Shown in pieces: positions 10,020 to 22,345 of a stretch of DNA of 64,000 nt (the first letter of the stretch is position 1; every line of letters starts with the position of its first letter). The notes beneath the pieces were generated by a model that was not told where the DNA came from, searched no databases, and saw only the letters and a list, made by a program, of their open reading frames with translations. Source of the stretch: Isoetes taiwanensis (taxonomy: Eukaryota > Streptophyta > Lycopodiopsida > Isoetales > Isoetaceae); the NCBI GenBank assembly GCA_021234155.1, contig JAJEKV010000077.1:2029802-2093801 (forward strand). Direction: 5' to 3'. Made by a program: the position numbers and the translations under genes.

Positions 10020-12430
10020 GACTTGTAAGGCAAGAGATATAATATGGTTTTGGATATAGATGGCCTAAAAACCCTTCCCTAGCAGCCCCCCTTCCCCTCT
10101 GGATGCTGCTCTAGTCTTGGATACACTTATCATGCCTGCCATGTTTTAGAGGATCCAACCTGCGATCACTATTATGGGGACATCCGTGCATATGTCCTTG
10201 TAGACATGGATACAGGTTTTAGAGCTTTTGGAACTTCTGATGGAGACAACCGCCTTACTAGTGCTTGACAACCACCAGCCACATCTGCAGACATACTTTA
10301 AGGAGATGCCATGGTCCAAATTGAAGCAGAGATAACGACAGCCACATTTCATTTAGATGCCATGGTATAAACTGAAATAGAGGCTGAGCCACCACCACAT
10401 GTAGATTTGGATGTTGATATACAAGATGGAGCTCAAAACCATACACAGGGGCCAGGCTTCGGAATGCACACAGAGTACAGGTTTAGATCAACCCGATTAG
10501 GCCTGGCACTTGAACTCACGTCTTGTAGAGATCCCAGCAACATGTTCCACATCAGATACAGAAGCAGTTGCAAGTTTCTTCACAGACATGATGTGCATTC
10601 AAATCTCAAAAATCTTTACAGCACGAAGAGTGGGTGCCCATAGGTCAGATCGGCCATACCACGTTTTAGTACAGTTTTCGACGTCACGGGATAGCCTGCA
10701 TAGTATCGTGTCAAGGTGGTCGGACGACTCATTTCGTGCTCCAAGTTACCTATCATTGCACATGAACCACTTGCAACATAGTGGATTTGCATGCGCAAAT
10801 GGAATTTTGAGGCCCTAGATAGGACACTCTCAGATTTGATGGGCAATGATAAAATATGATCTGGTGGATTGTAGTATTGGGAGGGCGAGATTCATGAAAT
10901 CATGTGTTGCAAATGTTCATTTTTCCACTACACTTCAATTACATGGGTGTATTATTGTTTCGTGGGTGTATTATTTTTGTGAGCCGCCGATGACGGCATT
11001 TTCTGTGGAATATGCCGGGCGGGCAGATCCGTGCCTCCGATTTATCAAGATGGGGTCAAATTGACCCCATTTAATAGGGCGTTTTTGAAGCCCACACCAT
11101 TGCTTACAAATTTAAAAAAATACAAGAGGAACCAAGAAATACCAAAGAACAACCTAAATTGACGATTCATTTACAAATGTAAAACATGAAGATATACATT
11201 GATGGAGTCTTTAGTACGTAATGGCTTGATAGCCAAAGACAACAAAGCTAGTAGAGAAGAAAAGCATAAGCACAAAAGAGGAGGCGATGAACATGAGCGT
11301 AAGAAGCTAGGTCAGGTAAAAGCCCGTGAGCTTCCAACACAACATAGCTTCGATACAACACGCCCAACAGACGTGAGCCCTGAATCAAACCCCAACAAGA
11401 TAACCAATGCTCTTGCCTTACAAATTCGTGAGCTAAATTCCCAAATAACGTTAAGAACAAAGCTCAAGAGTTGTTAGGTGCTCTTAATACAATAATATAA
11501 ATAAAGCAAGAAGATGGAAAATAGAAGCAAAGCGGGGGATGCCGTACCGGCGGTTTTGAATGCTAAGGTCGATAAGATGCACCGGCGAATCTCAAATAAA
11601 AAAAAACCAAACCGATTGAAGTACTGCTAACCCGTATTTTGAAGTCGTGGATTTGAAGCCGTGATAACCAAGGCGATTTGAAGTTGTGATTTCGTTGTGA
11701 TAACCTTGCTACAACCGCGATTCACACAAGAAAGAGACCGGCTTAGGGGCAAACCTGACCCTCTTGGCCTCATTTTCGGGCCGCATTTAAATCCGCCATC
11801 GCCATTTTCTTCCTAAGATTTTCCTCCTTGCCCTTTTTGGCTATGGTGCCCCTCGCAAGAAAACCTCAAAGATACAAACGAAATCAAAGTGGCCGATCCT
11901 CGCGAGCCGGTTTATCGGCATGAGCGTACCGGACACCGCACATGGCTCCTGCGGGCCAAATGCCGGCGGCGCCGCAGCCGTCCGCCAAGCACCTTAGGGC
12001 AAAAAAAAATCGACCAACCACCTCCGGTAGATCGGGTTCATCCTCAACCGCCACACAAGAAGGTCCAAAATTGGCAAGCAAATGTCCAGCCACCATCGTC
12101 GGCCCCGGCAGACGACCTCCTATCCCCAATTCAACCTTCTAACAATAAATACAGTTCCTTGCCCTAACTCACATGCCAGCGTCAGCTTTCTACTTTTCTA
12201 GATACGAATACACTAAAAAACAACTAAGAATCTTAAGTTATAAACATACGAAAGTTGATCGTGCACACATTATAATGACATCTTCGCATTCCATTCCATG
12301 TAATGACACCGGATTACATCTAGAATATTCAGTCCACCTTATAAACTTTTACCCATTCCACACAACCATTACGTCAAAGGCAAGTGGGTTTGCCTTCCGG
12401 CAGTTTTTGCATCCATTCTAATCAAGAATA
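10020..12430. other. No confident gene; short unrecognised ORFs
   Basis: Open stretches at 10407-10643 and 10510-10818 (plus), 11199-11477 (plus, charged, KHKHKRGG) and 11889-12167 (plus, Pro/Arg-rich) show no domain I recognise. Near 10200-10400 a diverged duplication of a GATGCCATGGT-containing stretch is visible (about 10305-10316 and 10357-10368). I call none of these genes. Confidence 0.35.
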
Positions 12431-12437
12431 GCAAATC

Positions 12438-12519
12438 GCTATGCAAAACCTGTAGAATCAGGTTAACATCTTGCCTTGGCTATGCAAAACCTGTAGAATC
12501 AGGTTAACATCTTGCCTTG
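12438..12519 (+). repeat. Perfect 41-bp tandem duplication
   Basis: 12438-12478 and 12479-12519 are identical. Each contains ACCTGTAGAATCAGGT, itself an imperfect palindrome and a relative of the ACCTGCAGAATCCGG motif in the hairpin just downstream. It lies about 270 bp upstream of the oxidoreductase start codon. Confidence 0.9.
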
Positions 12520-12525
12520 ACGTCA
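12518..12525 (+). promoter_or_regulatory. TGACGTCA, bZIP/TGA-factor type site
   Basis: A perfect palindromic TGACGTCA sits 263 bp upstream of the predicted oxidoreductase ATG. In plants TGACG-core sites bind TGA-class bZIP factors that respond to oxidative and xenobiotic stress, which would suit a quinone-reductase promoter. A single 8-bp match is weak evidence by itself. Confidence 0.35.
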
Positions 12526-12543
12526 TGGAACAAGAAGAGGTCA

Positions 12544-12651
12544 GGCATTCTTGCCAGCCCCTGACCTGCAGAATCCGGGAGCTCCGCCCTGACCTGCAGA
12601 ATCCGGTCATGCCTCTCCCGGATTTGCAGGTCAGGGGCTAGCAAGAATGCC
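12544..12651. repeat. Long inverted repeat (hairpin), about 35-bp arms
   Basis: Arm 12544-12580 (GGCATTCTTGCCAGCCCCTG...) is the reverse complement of 12617-12651 (...GGGGCTAGCAAGAATGCC) with about two mismatches or gaps. The 36-nt loop contains another copy of CCTGCAGAATCCGG. The structure would form a stem comparable to a small foldback element or a small-RNA precursor. It is upstream of the oxidoreductase, possibly within its promoter. Confidence 0.85.
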
Positions 12652-12787
12652 CTCCCCCTTCCCGTTCCACATCACTTACACTAAATAGGGTTTAAATTCT
12701 CGTTACTAAGGAAATGAAAATCCGACTCGTCGGCAAAATGACACGAAAGTCATCTAGATATTTTTGCATAGAGTTAAGCATAGTCCC

Positions 12788-15122
12788 ATGCTTCGGGCCC
12801 CCTCTTCAGTATCCATCTTCACTCATAAACCTCTCTGCGAATTGTGCTCGCATCTCAGGTAGTAGCTGGTAAACCTATCTATTTGTTGGATGCTGTCTGT
12901 GCCTTCTTTTTAGTTTATTGTGTTTGATCTGTTTATCCATTCTATTTTCATCGTATTTGCCAGCACAAGAGCCTCCGCTGTATGCGCAATGGTGAAGGGA
13001 ATAAGAATTCACGAATATGGGGGTCCCGAGGTAAGCAGCCTCCTTTTGCTTGATTTATAATAATTTGTTTGTCTTGTCTTGCTTTGTGTCATTTTGTTAT
13101 CTGGATGACGATCTTCTGAAAACTGAGGGAATATATAAAGCGTTGCAAATAATTGTCCTCTTTGATCTGTCAGTCTTTCATTTGCCTCCACAATGCTGCT
13201 ACTTCTCGGTTAAATCTTGCACTTTAAATAAAATTAGCTTTTGTTTTATGGTTTCCATCTTCCTGTTATATTGCGGCCTTGGTGGCTTTTATGATTCTGA
13301 ATTTGGAGATTTTCAAGTCTTCTCGTGATCTTCCAAAAAAAGCATTTTCAAACTTTCCTTGCATCAAATAACATTCCTTGCAATTGCAAGCTATAACTTG
13401 CTCATCATGCACCAATGTGTAGATTCTTAGAGTTAGTGTTGGTTGGTCTGTCTGGTTGCATTGTTGAAAACCCTCATTGGGAAGTGTTTATGTTTCACTT
13501 CACAAGGAAGTTGCTGCAGATCTGCTGATATGTATTAATAATCTGTTTGGTGGCTGCTGTCCTGTGCTTTACAATTTTTCTATAGCTTGCGTACCTCAAT
13601 CTTCCTCTATAGGTCTTGAAGTATGAAGAAATAGATGTAGACGAACCTGGTGAAGGCGAAGTTCGAGTCAAGATTAGTGCTATTGGTTTGAATTTTATTG
13701 ATGTCTACAATCGAACTGGTTTGTACAAGTCAGACAAGATGCCATTTATTCCTGGTAAGTAAATTGTAAATAACAAGCCTATTTAAGTGCTCTACTTCTG
13801 GTCGACTTGACTTTTATAAATTAGTATTTTTATCAATTAGAATCTGGTTAAGGTGCTTCAACTTATGTGCAGCTTTGAATCTTTAATATTATGTTGGAAA
13901 CTAATTGAGCTGCTTCTTTTCCTTGTGTCCCTCTATGCAGGTAGAGAGGCTGTAGGAACAGTAGCAGCAATCGGTCCCAATGTGAAAGAATTGAAAGTGG
14001 GAGATAGAGTAGGATATGCGGGAAACCCAATGGGAGCATATTGTGAGGAACAGATTCTACCAGAAAGTGTTCTGGTACCTATTCCTGAAGGCATCGATTC
14101 AGTAACTGCTGCAGCAATAATGCTAAAAGGAATGACTGCGGAAGGTCTCCTGCGGCGCTGTTTCAAGGTACTAGCTTATTGGCACAGTCTAAATATTCGA
14201 ACATTACGATATTGAGTTGTATGCTTTTTTATCTACTCTTGGAGCAAACCAAAAAAGAAACCAAATTCAATATGTCAACTACCACCAACCTTTTCCAGAT
14301 ATAATGCCTGGCACTTACTTTGTTTGCTTATTAAGTATATGAGCAAGACAATTGAATGTTTTGAGTATTTATAGGAATCTTAAGCTAGACATTAACAAGA
14401 TAGAAAACTTTTTGGTTCTAGATGAATAATTATCTCATCAGCAAGTTCTGATGTTTAAAACACTAGCTTTCAGGTGGAACCAAGGCATACAATTCTCATT
14501 CATGCTGCTGCAGGTGGAATGGGGTCCATGCTTTCTCAGTGGGGGCGAGCATTGGGGGCAACTGTGATAGGCTGTGTATCAACAAAGGAGAAGGCAAACC
14601 AGGCAGCAAAAGATGGATGTCACCATGTCATCATTTATAAGGACGAAAATTTTGTGGAGCGCGTGAAAGAACTAACTAATGGGAAAGGTGTCCATGTAGT
14701 TTATGATTCAGTTGGAAAAGATACCTTTTTGGTAAGATATGCCTAAATTTTGTTCTGAACAGTGTTACCAAATGAGTGCATTTGTTTACATCTTACCTTG
14801 TTGTGTTGATCATCAGGGCTCACTAGATTGCTTAGCATTACGAGGATACTTGGTAAGCTTTGGGCAAGCTTCAGGTTCACCAGATCCACTGCCCCTCTCT
14901 GCACTCTCTCCAAAGTCTTTATTTCTTACAAGGCCTTCAATGATGCATTATAATGCTACTAGAGGGGAGTTACTTAACAGTGCAAAAGAAGTATTTGACA
15001 GGGTTCTATCAGGAGAGCTGAAAGTTCATGTGAACCAGACTTATCCATTATCAAATGCAGCTCAAGCACATGCAGACTTGGAAAATAGGAAGACAACTGG
15101 GTCAACAGTTCTCCTTCCATAG
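12788..15122 (+). CDS. NADPH:quinone oxidoreductase (zinc-free MDR family), six exons
   Basis: Exons inferred from reading frame and GT-AG signals: 12788-12858, 12964-13030, 13613-13754, 13941-14167, 14474-14731 and 14817-15122, giving 356 residues and ending at TAG. The core from Met 12989 (324 residues) is the usual length for this family. It shows [33 protein letters not shown], the catalytic-domain [14 protein letters not shown], and the NADPH-binding AAAGGMGS of the Rossmann fold. The C-terminal [11 protein letters not shown] and [16 protein letters not shown] blocks are also complete. The enzyme reduces quinones with NADPH. Exon 1 adds about 32 Ser/Ala/Arg-containing residues in frame across the first intron ([15 protein letters not shown]...), suggesting an organelle transit peptide. 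No stops or frameshifts were seen, unlike everything around it. The first exon is the least certain part; translation could instead start at 12989. Confidence 0.92.
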
Positions 15123-16390
15123 AATCTGTCGTGATTAGAAGTTGAGATACGTTGTCATAATAATAAGAAGTTATAGAAGTGATGCTTCCTATTTATTACT
15201 TGGTGCTTTCTGAATTACCATTATGGAAAGGCAAGCTCATGCCCAAAATTGTCTACCATAATATGGTACTGTGTAAGGTTTTTCATGTGACAATAAGAAT
15301 GTTACATGCGTGATATGGCACCGGTGATAAAATGGGACATGGTATTTAGACATAAATATCTTCATACAACGGGGAGTCAAATATCTGGGAAATCATAGCT
15401 AGAGAAATGTTGTGGATTCATAGATGCATTTATTACTAGTGCTGAAAAAATAGTTACATTTTATTGCTTTTGTCAATTGGTTGTGCTATTGTGTTGCATA
15501 ATATCTTGCTAAGTCTTCTTTCGTTGCTTCATTTGATTAAATCTGGATTGCTATGGTGCATTCCTTGATGCATATAATTCTGATGGAAAGCTGATGAATA
15601 CTTGTCGGATATTCTAAATAGCAACGACTGCAGTTCTCTAATGTCCTTTCTATAATGGGGGTTTTCCAGCACTAACTTTTCTTGTTCGTGATTGGGACCA
15701 CAAAGAGGTACATTCCAATTTGTGCGAAGCAAAGTAGCCGTCAATTCGACAATGTGTTTGTGTAAACAAGCATTGAATCTGAAGCTGTCTTGTTGCAGAG
15801 TGAGGTACTAGGCTACCATCGTGGATTATTGTAAGTTGATTTTGGTGCGTCAATTGGAAGACATGCCATCTCCATAACAAATACCACCATTCAGTTGAAA
15901 AGATGCCCAACGTTGCTGGGCAATGTTTGGGTTCTGTAAATGTTGGCCCCACGGTTCAAGTTTGACGGGCACCCCTAGTTTTCCAATGACAAGGCACTTT
16001 TTTGGGTTGCCCCTAAGGGGGCAAGCCCTTGTTGAGGTGGGGTTTGTGGCATATGCTAGGTATATGCCAATATATACCTGAATATGCCAATGACCCGCTA
16101 AAACCCATCATAGGTCAGAAATGCTAGGTTGCCCTTGTTCTTTCGGAGAGGAACTATGGAAACCGGAAACCGTGCTCGCTCCTTGCTCGAGGTCGGATCG
16201 ACGAGGCCCTTAAATCTGCTCAATCCAAACCAAGACTATCCGCATATCGCCGCTACAATTTGGTTCGCGAAAGTGTGCAAAACCGCAAGATCTAGACTTG
16301 GGCAAGCGGGTTCGGTTCGTAATTGTTGAAAATGGACTAGATTCTGTTTCTGCCTTGGCGTATCATCTTATTTCGCTTGTTTGGTTCCCG
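15123..16390. other. 3' flank and intergenic DNA
   Basis: This holds the probable 3' UTR of the oxidoreductase (no unequivocal AATAAA; AATAATAAG near 15160) and then unassigned DNA. Near 16011-16030 is a short palindrome TTGCCCCTAAGGGGGCAA, followed by reiterated ATATGCCAA-type words (about 16050-16095). No gene is supported. Confidence 0.4.
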
Positions 16391-18345
16391 TGGAAAACTT
16401 GCTTTGAAGCTAACCTTGCATTCTCCAGAGTACCAAAACCAAGTAAGTATACATGGCATTCGGTTATGGATTCTCATGTCAAACTAGGGTGAAGGTAGAA
16501 TAGCCCTCGGTTTATTTGTGAGATAGAAATTAAAGGTATAAAGGCGGACAAATTCATACTTAATAGCATCTTAAAAGCATGCATTAGCATCTCTGTTTCA
16601 TACAAAGACGCAGAGGTATATACATCAAGACATCATTGAAAATGGGTACCAAGATGATGTTTTGCTAGTAAGATACTCCTTGATATGTATGCCAAGAGTG
16701 GATCCTTAGACGCGCGTAAAAAGTCTTTGGCAATTTGCAAGTTCGAGATGTGGTGTCATGGGGAGGAATGATCTCGGGATATGCCCCGAATGGCAAAGGG
16801 CGACCTTGCTTTCAAATGTTTCCATAATGTGGAGCTACATAGTGTCAAACCGAAACGGGGTTATATTTTTAGGCCTTTTGAAAGCCGCCGCAAAGCGTAG
16901 GTGCATTAGAGCATAAAGCGAGATATATTCATGAAGGCATTATCGTAATGGCCTTGTATGTGACAATCGTTCTTGGAAACACAATTGTTGATGTTTATGG
17001 GAAGCTTGATAGCTTGAAGGAGGTACGTAATACATTTGAAATCTTTTGCAAAAATCCAGATGTTGTATCTTGGGTCAGTAATGATTGCGACCTATGGCCA
17101 ACATGGTGAAAGTGATTGTGCCATGGAATGTTTCAAGAAAATGCAAGATAGTGGCATAAAGCCAAGCAAAGTCACATTTTGAACGCCTTGAAAGCATCAA
17201 TTGGGATAATCCACATATGCCGGCGTGGTCATCCATGGACAAATAATTGAAAATAGATTTCGGGATCATATTGCCGTCGGTGCATCCTTGTTGACATGTA
17301 TGTTATATTGATAGCTTGCGTGAAGCACAAGGACTTTTAATATCTCAATTAATCGAAAACGCCAGATATGGGGCTAATAATTGCGGGATGCCTTTGAATA
17401 TTTTGGTCAAATGCAAGACAATGCTACGTAACCCGATAAGGTGACATATTTGGGCATTCTAAAAGCATGTACTAGTATACAACACATCAAGCGAGGGAGG
17501 TGCATTCATGAACGATTCTTGCATATGGATTCCACTTTGAGGTTGCTATAGGGAATACTCACGACATGTATGCTAAGTCCGGAAGTTTGAAAGAGGCAAA
17601 CGAAGTCTTTGACGCACATTGCAAACTCGTAATGTGGTGTCATGGAATGTGATAATTTCGGGATGCTACTGAACATGACTTAAGGTTGTCTTGTTTTAGA
17701 ATATTATGAACAAATGCAAAGATGATCGATAGAGCGGATGAGATAACATTTTCGAGCATTTTGAAAGCATGTGGCAATATAGGTGCTATAGAACATGGGC
17801 AAATTCACCAAAGAAATTGTCAAGAGTGCTTTCCACACCGGCATTGTTTTAGGATATAACCTTGTTGACATGTATGCCAAATGCGAAGCATAACGTAAGC
17901 ATGCAAAGTATTTGACTGGGTCATGAGATCAAGACACGGGCTCATGGGGTGCAATGCTTGCGGGATATGCTCGCCTTGGCAATCCCGGATCCACAAAGTC
18001 GCGAAGGTTTTTAGAAACATGCAAAAGGTTGGTGTAACGCCGGATGATATAGCATATGGACGTATTCTTACTTTTTCGACCACATGGGCCTCGTGGATGA
18101 AAGTCTCGGTATTTCAGAACTATGAAAGAGTTACATGGTATTAAAGCTAACGTACTTCATGTGGCTTGCATTCTAGGTAACTTAGGTCGCTCGAAGATTT
18201 AAAGAAGCGTAAAGTGTATTAGAAGTGAGTGCTTGTGGTCGCGATATATTCCTTTATATGATTTTGCTTGATGCATGTAGATTACATAAGAATGTGGAGT
18301 TAGGGACCCGATGCTTTCATGCCATTATTCATTTAAGCCGTTAGT
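16390..18345 (+). pseudogene. Pentatricopeptide repeat (PPR, PLS-type) pseudogene
   Basis: Repeated PPR signatures appear in changing frames: LLDMYAKSGSL (from about 16676), W.GGMISGYA-like text near 16760, KKMQDSGIKPSKVTF near 17138-17180, ILKACTSIQHIKRG near 17457-17490, LVDMYAKC (17863-17886), GAMLAGYARLGNPG near 17950, and at the end LLDACRLHKNVELG (about 18264-18305), which resembles the E-motif entry of PLS-type PPR proteins. PLS proteins act in organelle RNA editing and processing. Every repeat is interrupted by single-base deletions or stops, so it is dead. No DYW domain is visible after 18305. At least seven repeats can be counted, in the order expected for one gene. Confidence 0.88.
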
Positions 18346-18371
18346 CATAGAATGTCAATCCTTTAGACAGT

Positions 18372-18441
18372 AATGAGCTCATTGTTGCAACCTAGGTGGT
18401 GATTAAAAATGAGCCAATTGTTGCAAACCTAGGTGGTGATT
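18372..18441 (+). repeat. Short tandem duplication, about 36-bp unit
   Basis: 18372-18404 and 18408-18441 share AATGAGC, then ATTGTTGCAA and CCTAGGTGGTGATT, with few differences. It lies just beyond the PPR relic and has no evident function. Confidence 0.8.
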
Positions 18442-19189
18442 AGATTTTTGATAAAGATGAACATTTGGGGACCTTCTAACTCAACTCCCGTGCTTCAACC
18501 TCTTAAAAAAATTAGGTATTTCATACCATGGTAGACTATTCGGTTGCTAGTAATTTGGGGCATTGCCTATAATTGGCTACGTTTATGTTGGTTGTATGGC
18601 TATCCACCTCAAATAGCCAAAAACATTAAAGTAGATGAAACTTTAATCTCACCATCATTTGTGTTGGTAAGTAGTACGGGTTCTTGCGACTTCTTGGATC
18701 ATTAATATTAAGAATGACAAATTGTCTCCAGAATCGTAAAAGCACCCCTTCAAGAAATACCTTACGGATTTGAAAGGGCAAAAATGGTCTTTGAGAATTG
18801 ATGATGTTTGCTATCATACATTAATTACCCCTATAACAACCCCTACAAGAAATTTATTGTGACAGTTGCAGTGAATATTCCTTTGGTTTTAAATATATAG
18901 AGTGGGGTTGCACTCACTATACGTTTGATAATGCTAGTAATGTATTTGTGTCGCATTCTTTGACATGCGGGATTTGAGTGTAATTTTTTTGTGGTTTTTT
19001 GTCGCTGGGCAAAATGGGCTTTTTTTCAGACCGAATAATATTATATGCAACAAAATAGAAAATAACATTGGCAAATTGCCTAAAGAGTTAAATAAACAGA
19101 ACAAATAATATTAATAGACTGAGTACTCAAACAACGCTTACTATAATAGTGCTATAATATACTAATAGTAGATGAAACACAAATAACAT
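18442..19189. other. AT-rich intergenic DNA
   Basis: No ORF, repeat or RNA gene could be supported in this stretch. It separates the PPR relic from the end of the MULE relic. Confidence 0.4.
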
Positions 19190-21330
19190 TTATCCAATAC
19201 AATAATACCCTAAGCTAGAATAACATCCAAAGACGAAACTGGAAACATTGGTTGTATCGTTCGTGAGATCAGCCAAAGGATCCCTCCCAAGCACCTTAGT
19301 GTATATGTAGAACAAGTGCTTGCAAGGAACAAATTGCTTCTTGTTGCTCCAATGCATGAAGTCCGGACGGTGCTGGCCCGGGTTCACGTTTTATGCTAAG
19401 CGTGTACACTTTACCTTCTCTTTGGATTGTGTAGTTGACATGCCTCCTTTGAATTATTGCTTTCCCCGCCACATCATCGACCACCATATCTTTACTTTGC
19501 TCAAGGCGCACCATCCCAAATTTGGTCAACTCCTTCCTTTTATTCACACGTCTTCCATCCCTTTGTCATGCGGACACTTTCGAAACATCATTATGTGATG
19601 TTTCCTAAACCGCACTACCGCAGTGAATGGTCGGTTGCATGTGAATCCCATCTAACCGGTATCCTTTGTTCACCAAGAACTCTATTTCATCCGGCCAGCA
19701 TGATTGCTTCCTCTTGCAACCGGCCATAGTTGTGGTCTTAGAGGTGGGTGCAACGAGAGCCTTATCGGGTACCATGTGCACTTCACATTATCCGGACAAA
19801 ACCAAACTAATTGTTCCCTGTGATCCCCCCGAATGTCGATTCCATAGAAGCTAGGTGCATAAAGAGAAGACAATCCCTTGTTAATTTTCTTGTTACATTT
19901 CCTTCCATTTTCAGATGTCATTCCCCGACATTTAACTTGGTGAAGAAGTTGTTGTTTTCTCCGATAGCCCAAAAAGTGTTGTGAACATCTACTTGTGATT
20001 ATGTATATAATCAGGCAGGATGTCGACATCCTTATTGCTACTAAGGTTTTTCCCGAAAACCCTTCGGTGGGGTTTTTAATCCCGGTAGTATCGCTGCCGC
20101 TCTCTCTCTTTGTACTTGGGTCCCATAGGCGGTTGGTCTCTCGTGGACGATAAAATCATATTCTATTCTATTCTATTCTCCATGAATCAAGATGTAGCAA
20201 AGAAAGCGATTTCGACCACCGGGATCATCTAAGCAACTCTTGGAACATTATGTGCTTGCTTATCAAGGCGTCGTTCGTCTTAACCCGTGTCAAGTTCCCA
20301 TCATTTGAGACTTTTTTTTGCTTCTTGGATATAGTTTGATCATTTCCACTGCTCACGAAACATGGATACATGCCATGTCGCCGACTTCACGATTAAAACA
20401 TTCGGTGAAGAACTTTTGACTTAATACCACTGCTAAGTTGCCCTTGCAGTTTGGTAAATAAAGTCGAAATTCCAGGTCCAGGACCAACATAGTTGTGCTC
20501 TAAATATGATTTGTACCTTGTGCTCTGCAGTAATGCTTCAGTAAGGTCAAAAAGACTTGCATCATATAATGTTAAGGTTCTAGTGTAACCAGTTGCAGCT
20601 AACCAACTCCCATGTCTGGATTCTGACAAATTTGTGTCAGGCATATACATAGCTGTGGATAAGTCTGTGCTGGCCTTCATATAATTTCCCCATCTACTTA
20701 TGGTGCCACCATGCTAACCATGAGGACAAAGAGTTTACATCACTTGGTGAAGCCTTGCCATGCCACCAATCTATGATTGATTGATACATCTTCTCAGCAT
20801 CATCTATTGTTTGACACTCTCTCCACTTTCTACAAAGCTTCAGATGTTCTTGTCTATATTCTGGATATATAAGACTCTTAGTATGGCGTTGTAGACACTG
20901 TTCAAAATGGAAAACACAAGATCTTTCTTTTTCAGTGTGTATTTGGCCATTATAAAATACTTCTCTAATTGCTGTCCAATTGGCTTGGGCCTCATCTGCC
21001 ATGAACCCGTGAAACTCTGCTGGTGGATAGTTCTTACTAGTCATGACCTTATTTAGCTTGACCCAAAATTTCTTTTGAGACAAGACATCTTCTGTTTTCA
21101 TGTCACATACAGCTATGGTCATCAAACCTCTAACACTGTAACAATACGAAGTATTCAAGATATTATATATTGACTTCAGTTAAATGGATACTACCAAATG
21201 CAATATATAAATAATACTTACGTGGGGTCATATACATGGCAAGCAAGGGTTGTCCAACCTTGAATGCGCTTCACGTGATCAAAATGCACCCATGCCTTTG
21301 ATAAATCACCAGATGGCCACATTCTGTTTA
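19190..21330 (-). pseudogene. MULE-type DDE transposase with SWIM-like C-terminus
   Basis: Reading leftwards, the exon before 21222 gives AWVHFDHVKRIQGWTTLACH, containing the probable first catalytic Asp (codon 21278-21280). A GTAAGT...CAG intron (21221-21136) follows. The next block (21135-20694) has TIAVCDM, then FMADEAQANWTAIREVF with the second Asp (20994-20996) and, 26 residues on, CVFH, the C..H typical of MULE transposases. After a frameshift near 20690, NLSESRHGSWL supplies the expected Glu (20621-20623). Further left are a Cys-containing block (VKCRGM, WFCPDNVKCTW; about 19950-19790) and FVPCKHLFYIYTKVLG near 19330-19280, matching the C-H half of a SWIM zinc finger whose CxC half is degenerate. 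A LINE 3' fragment (about 20000-20180) interrupts it. The N-terminal DNA-binding part is absent, so it is inactive. Confidence 0.78.
20000..20183 (+). mobile_element. LINE 3'-end fragment with hairpin and (TTCTA)n tail
   Basis: This plus-strand insert contains a hairpin region (20039-20090, arms TACTA/TAGTA around a GAAAACCCTTCGG core), then GGGTCCCATAGGC, TTGGTCTC and GGACGATAAAA, and ends in TTCTA repeats (about 20159-20179). The same modules in the same order form the 3' end of the LINE at 22264-25140 on the opposite strand, so it is a 5'-truncated copy of that LINE or a SINE sharing its 3' end. Upstream similarity (ATGTATA..., GACAT.CTTATT) extends the match to about 20000. It lies inside the MULE transposase relic. 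Confidence 0.75.
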
Positions 21331-22345
21331 CTGTGCCTTTGTTTTGCCTGTGCATTTATATTCTTTTTTAATTGCAGTGTTATGGTAGAAACTAGGCGCA
21401 GCTCAAACAATTTTGTGTACACCTCCTTAGCAACTCCAACTAGGAAGAGTAGAGCTTTGCGTAAATCCAAAGATGATGGCCTCGAATTAGATACTATCAC
21501 GAGTTAATTGTCGCAAATGTGGATATTGTTCACATTGAAACAATTCGACGAGAGGTTCCACCAGCAGATGAATTAGATGATGTGCAAGATACAGATACAG
21601 TGAAGGCGTAAAACAGTGAAGGCTAACGATGGCAAATCTTCCAAACGAAAAGAAAGGATAATGATGATGATGCCATAGAGTTTCCAAAGAGTTTCACGGT
21701 ACAAATGATTTGTAAACATTGAAAGAACCGAGGATAGTGCATAAGACTCCACCCCTTTGATTCCATTATGTAGGATCATGTTAAATCAAGGCGGAGGATT
21801 GTAAGCAAAGAAGCAAAGGCTCGAGAGAGACATTGCGATCTTGTGACGGATATGTGATGGAAAAAGGTGGTTTCTTTTATCGATAACAACAACAATGGGT
21901 GGATTTTGTCATGTCACTTAATGCAATAAAGGCCGGATGGGGTCAATATTGGCAAGAAGAGAATGATATGTTTGAGGCCCAACTTGCAACAAATGAAGAT
22001 TGGAGTGATCTTCGTGGCAAGATGTTCTTATCTTCGCGGATGGGAATCATCGTGACCGATGCATGGATGCGTGAGATTCGGGATAGATATTCATTGGTGA
22101 GAGAGATGCACTTCTACGTGCAAGCTTCATTTGTGCAAATTGATCAAGAAAAAGAGTCCTGCGACTCATCCAGGGCAATGAAGAGAATTAATGAGTATGT
22201 ATTGCATTATTTCTATGCTAATCTTGTATGCTCTATATGTTATATTAAAAACCGTCGATGTTTATAGAATAGAATAGAATAGTTTTTTTATCGCCCAATC
22301 GAGACCAATCGCCTATGGGACCTGGGAAGGAGCTAAGCTAAAGAA

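Noticed and set aside
13853-14215. Single-exon gene from a 120-residue open stretch
   Set aside because: It is intron plus exon 4 of the oxidoreductase read through; the spliced model explains the conserved part exactly.
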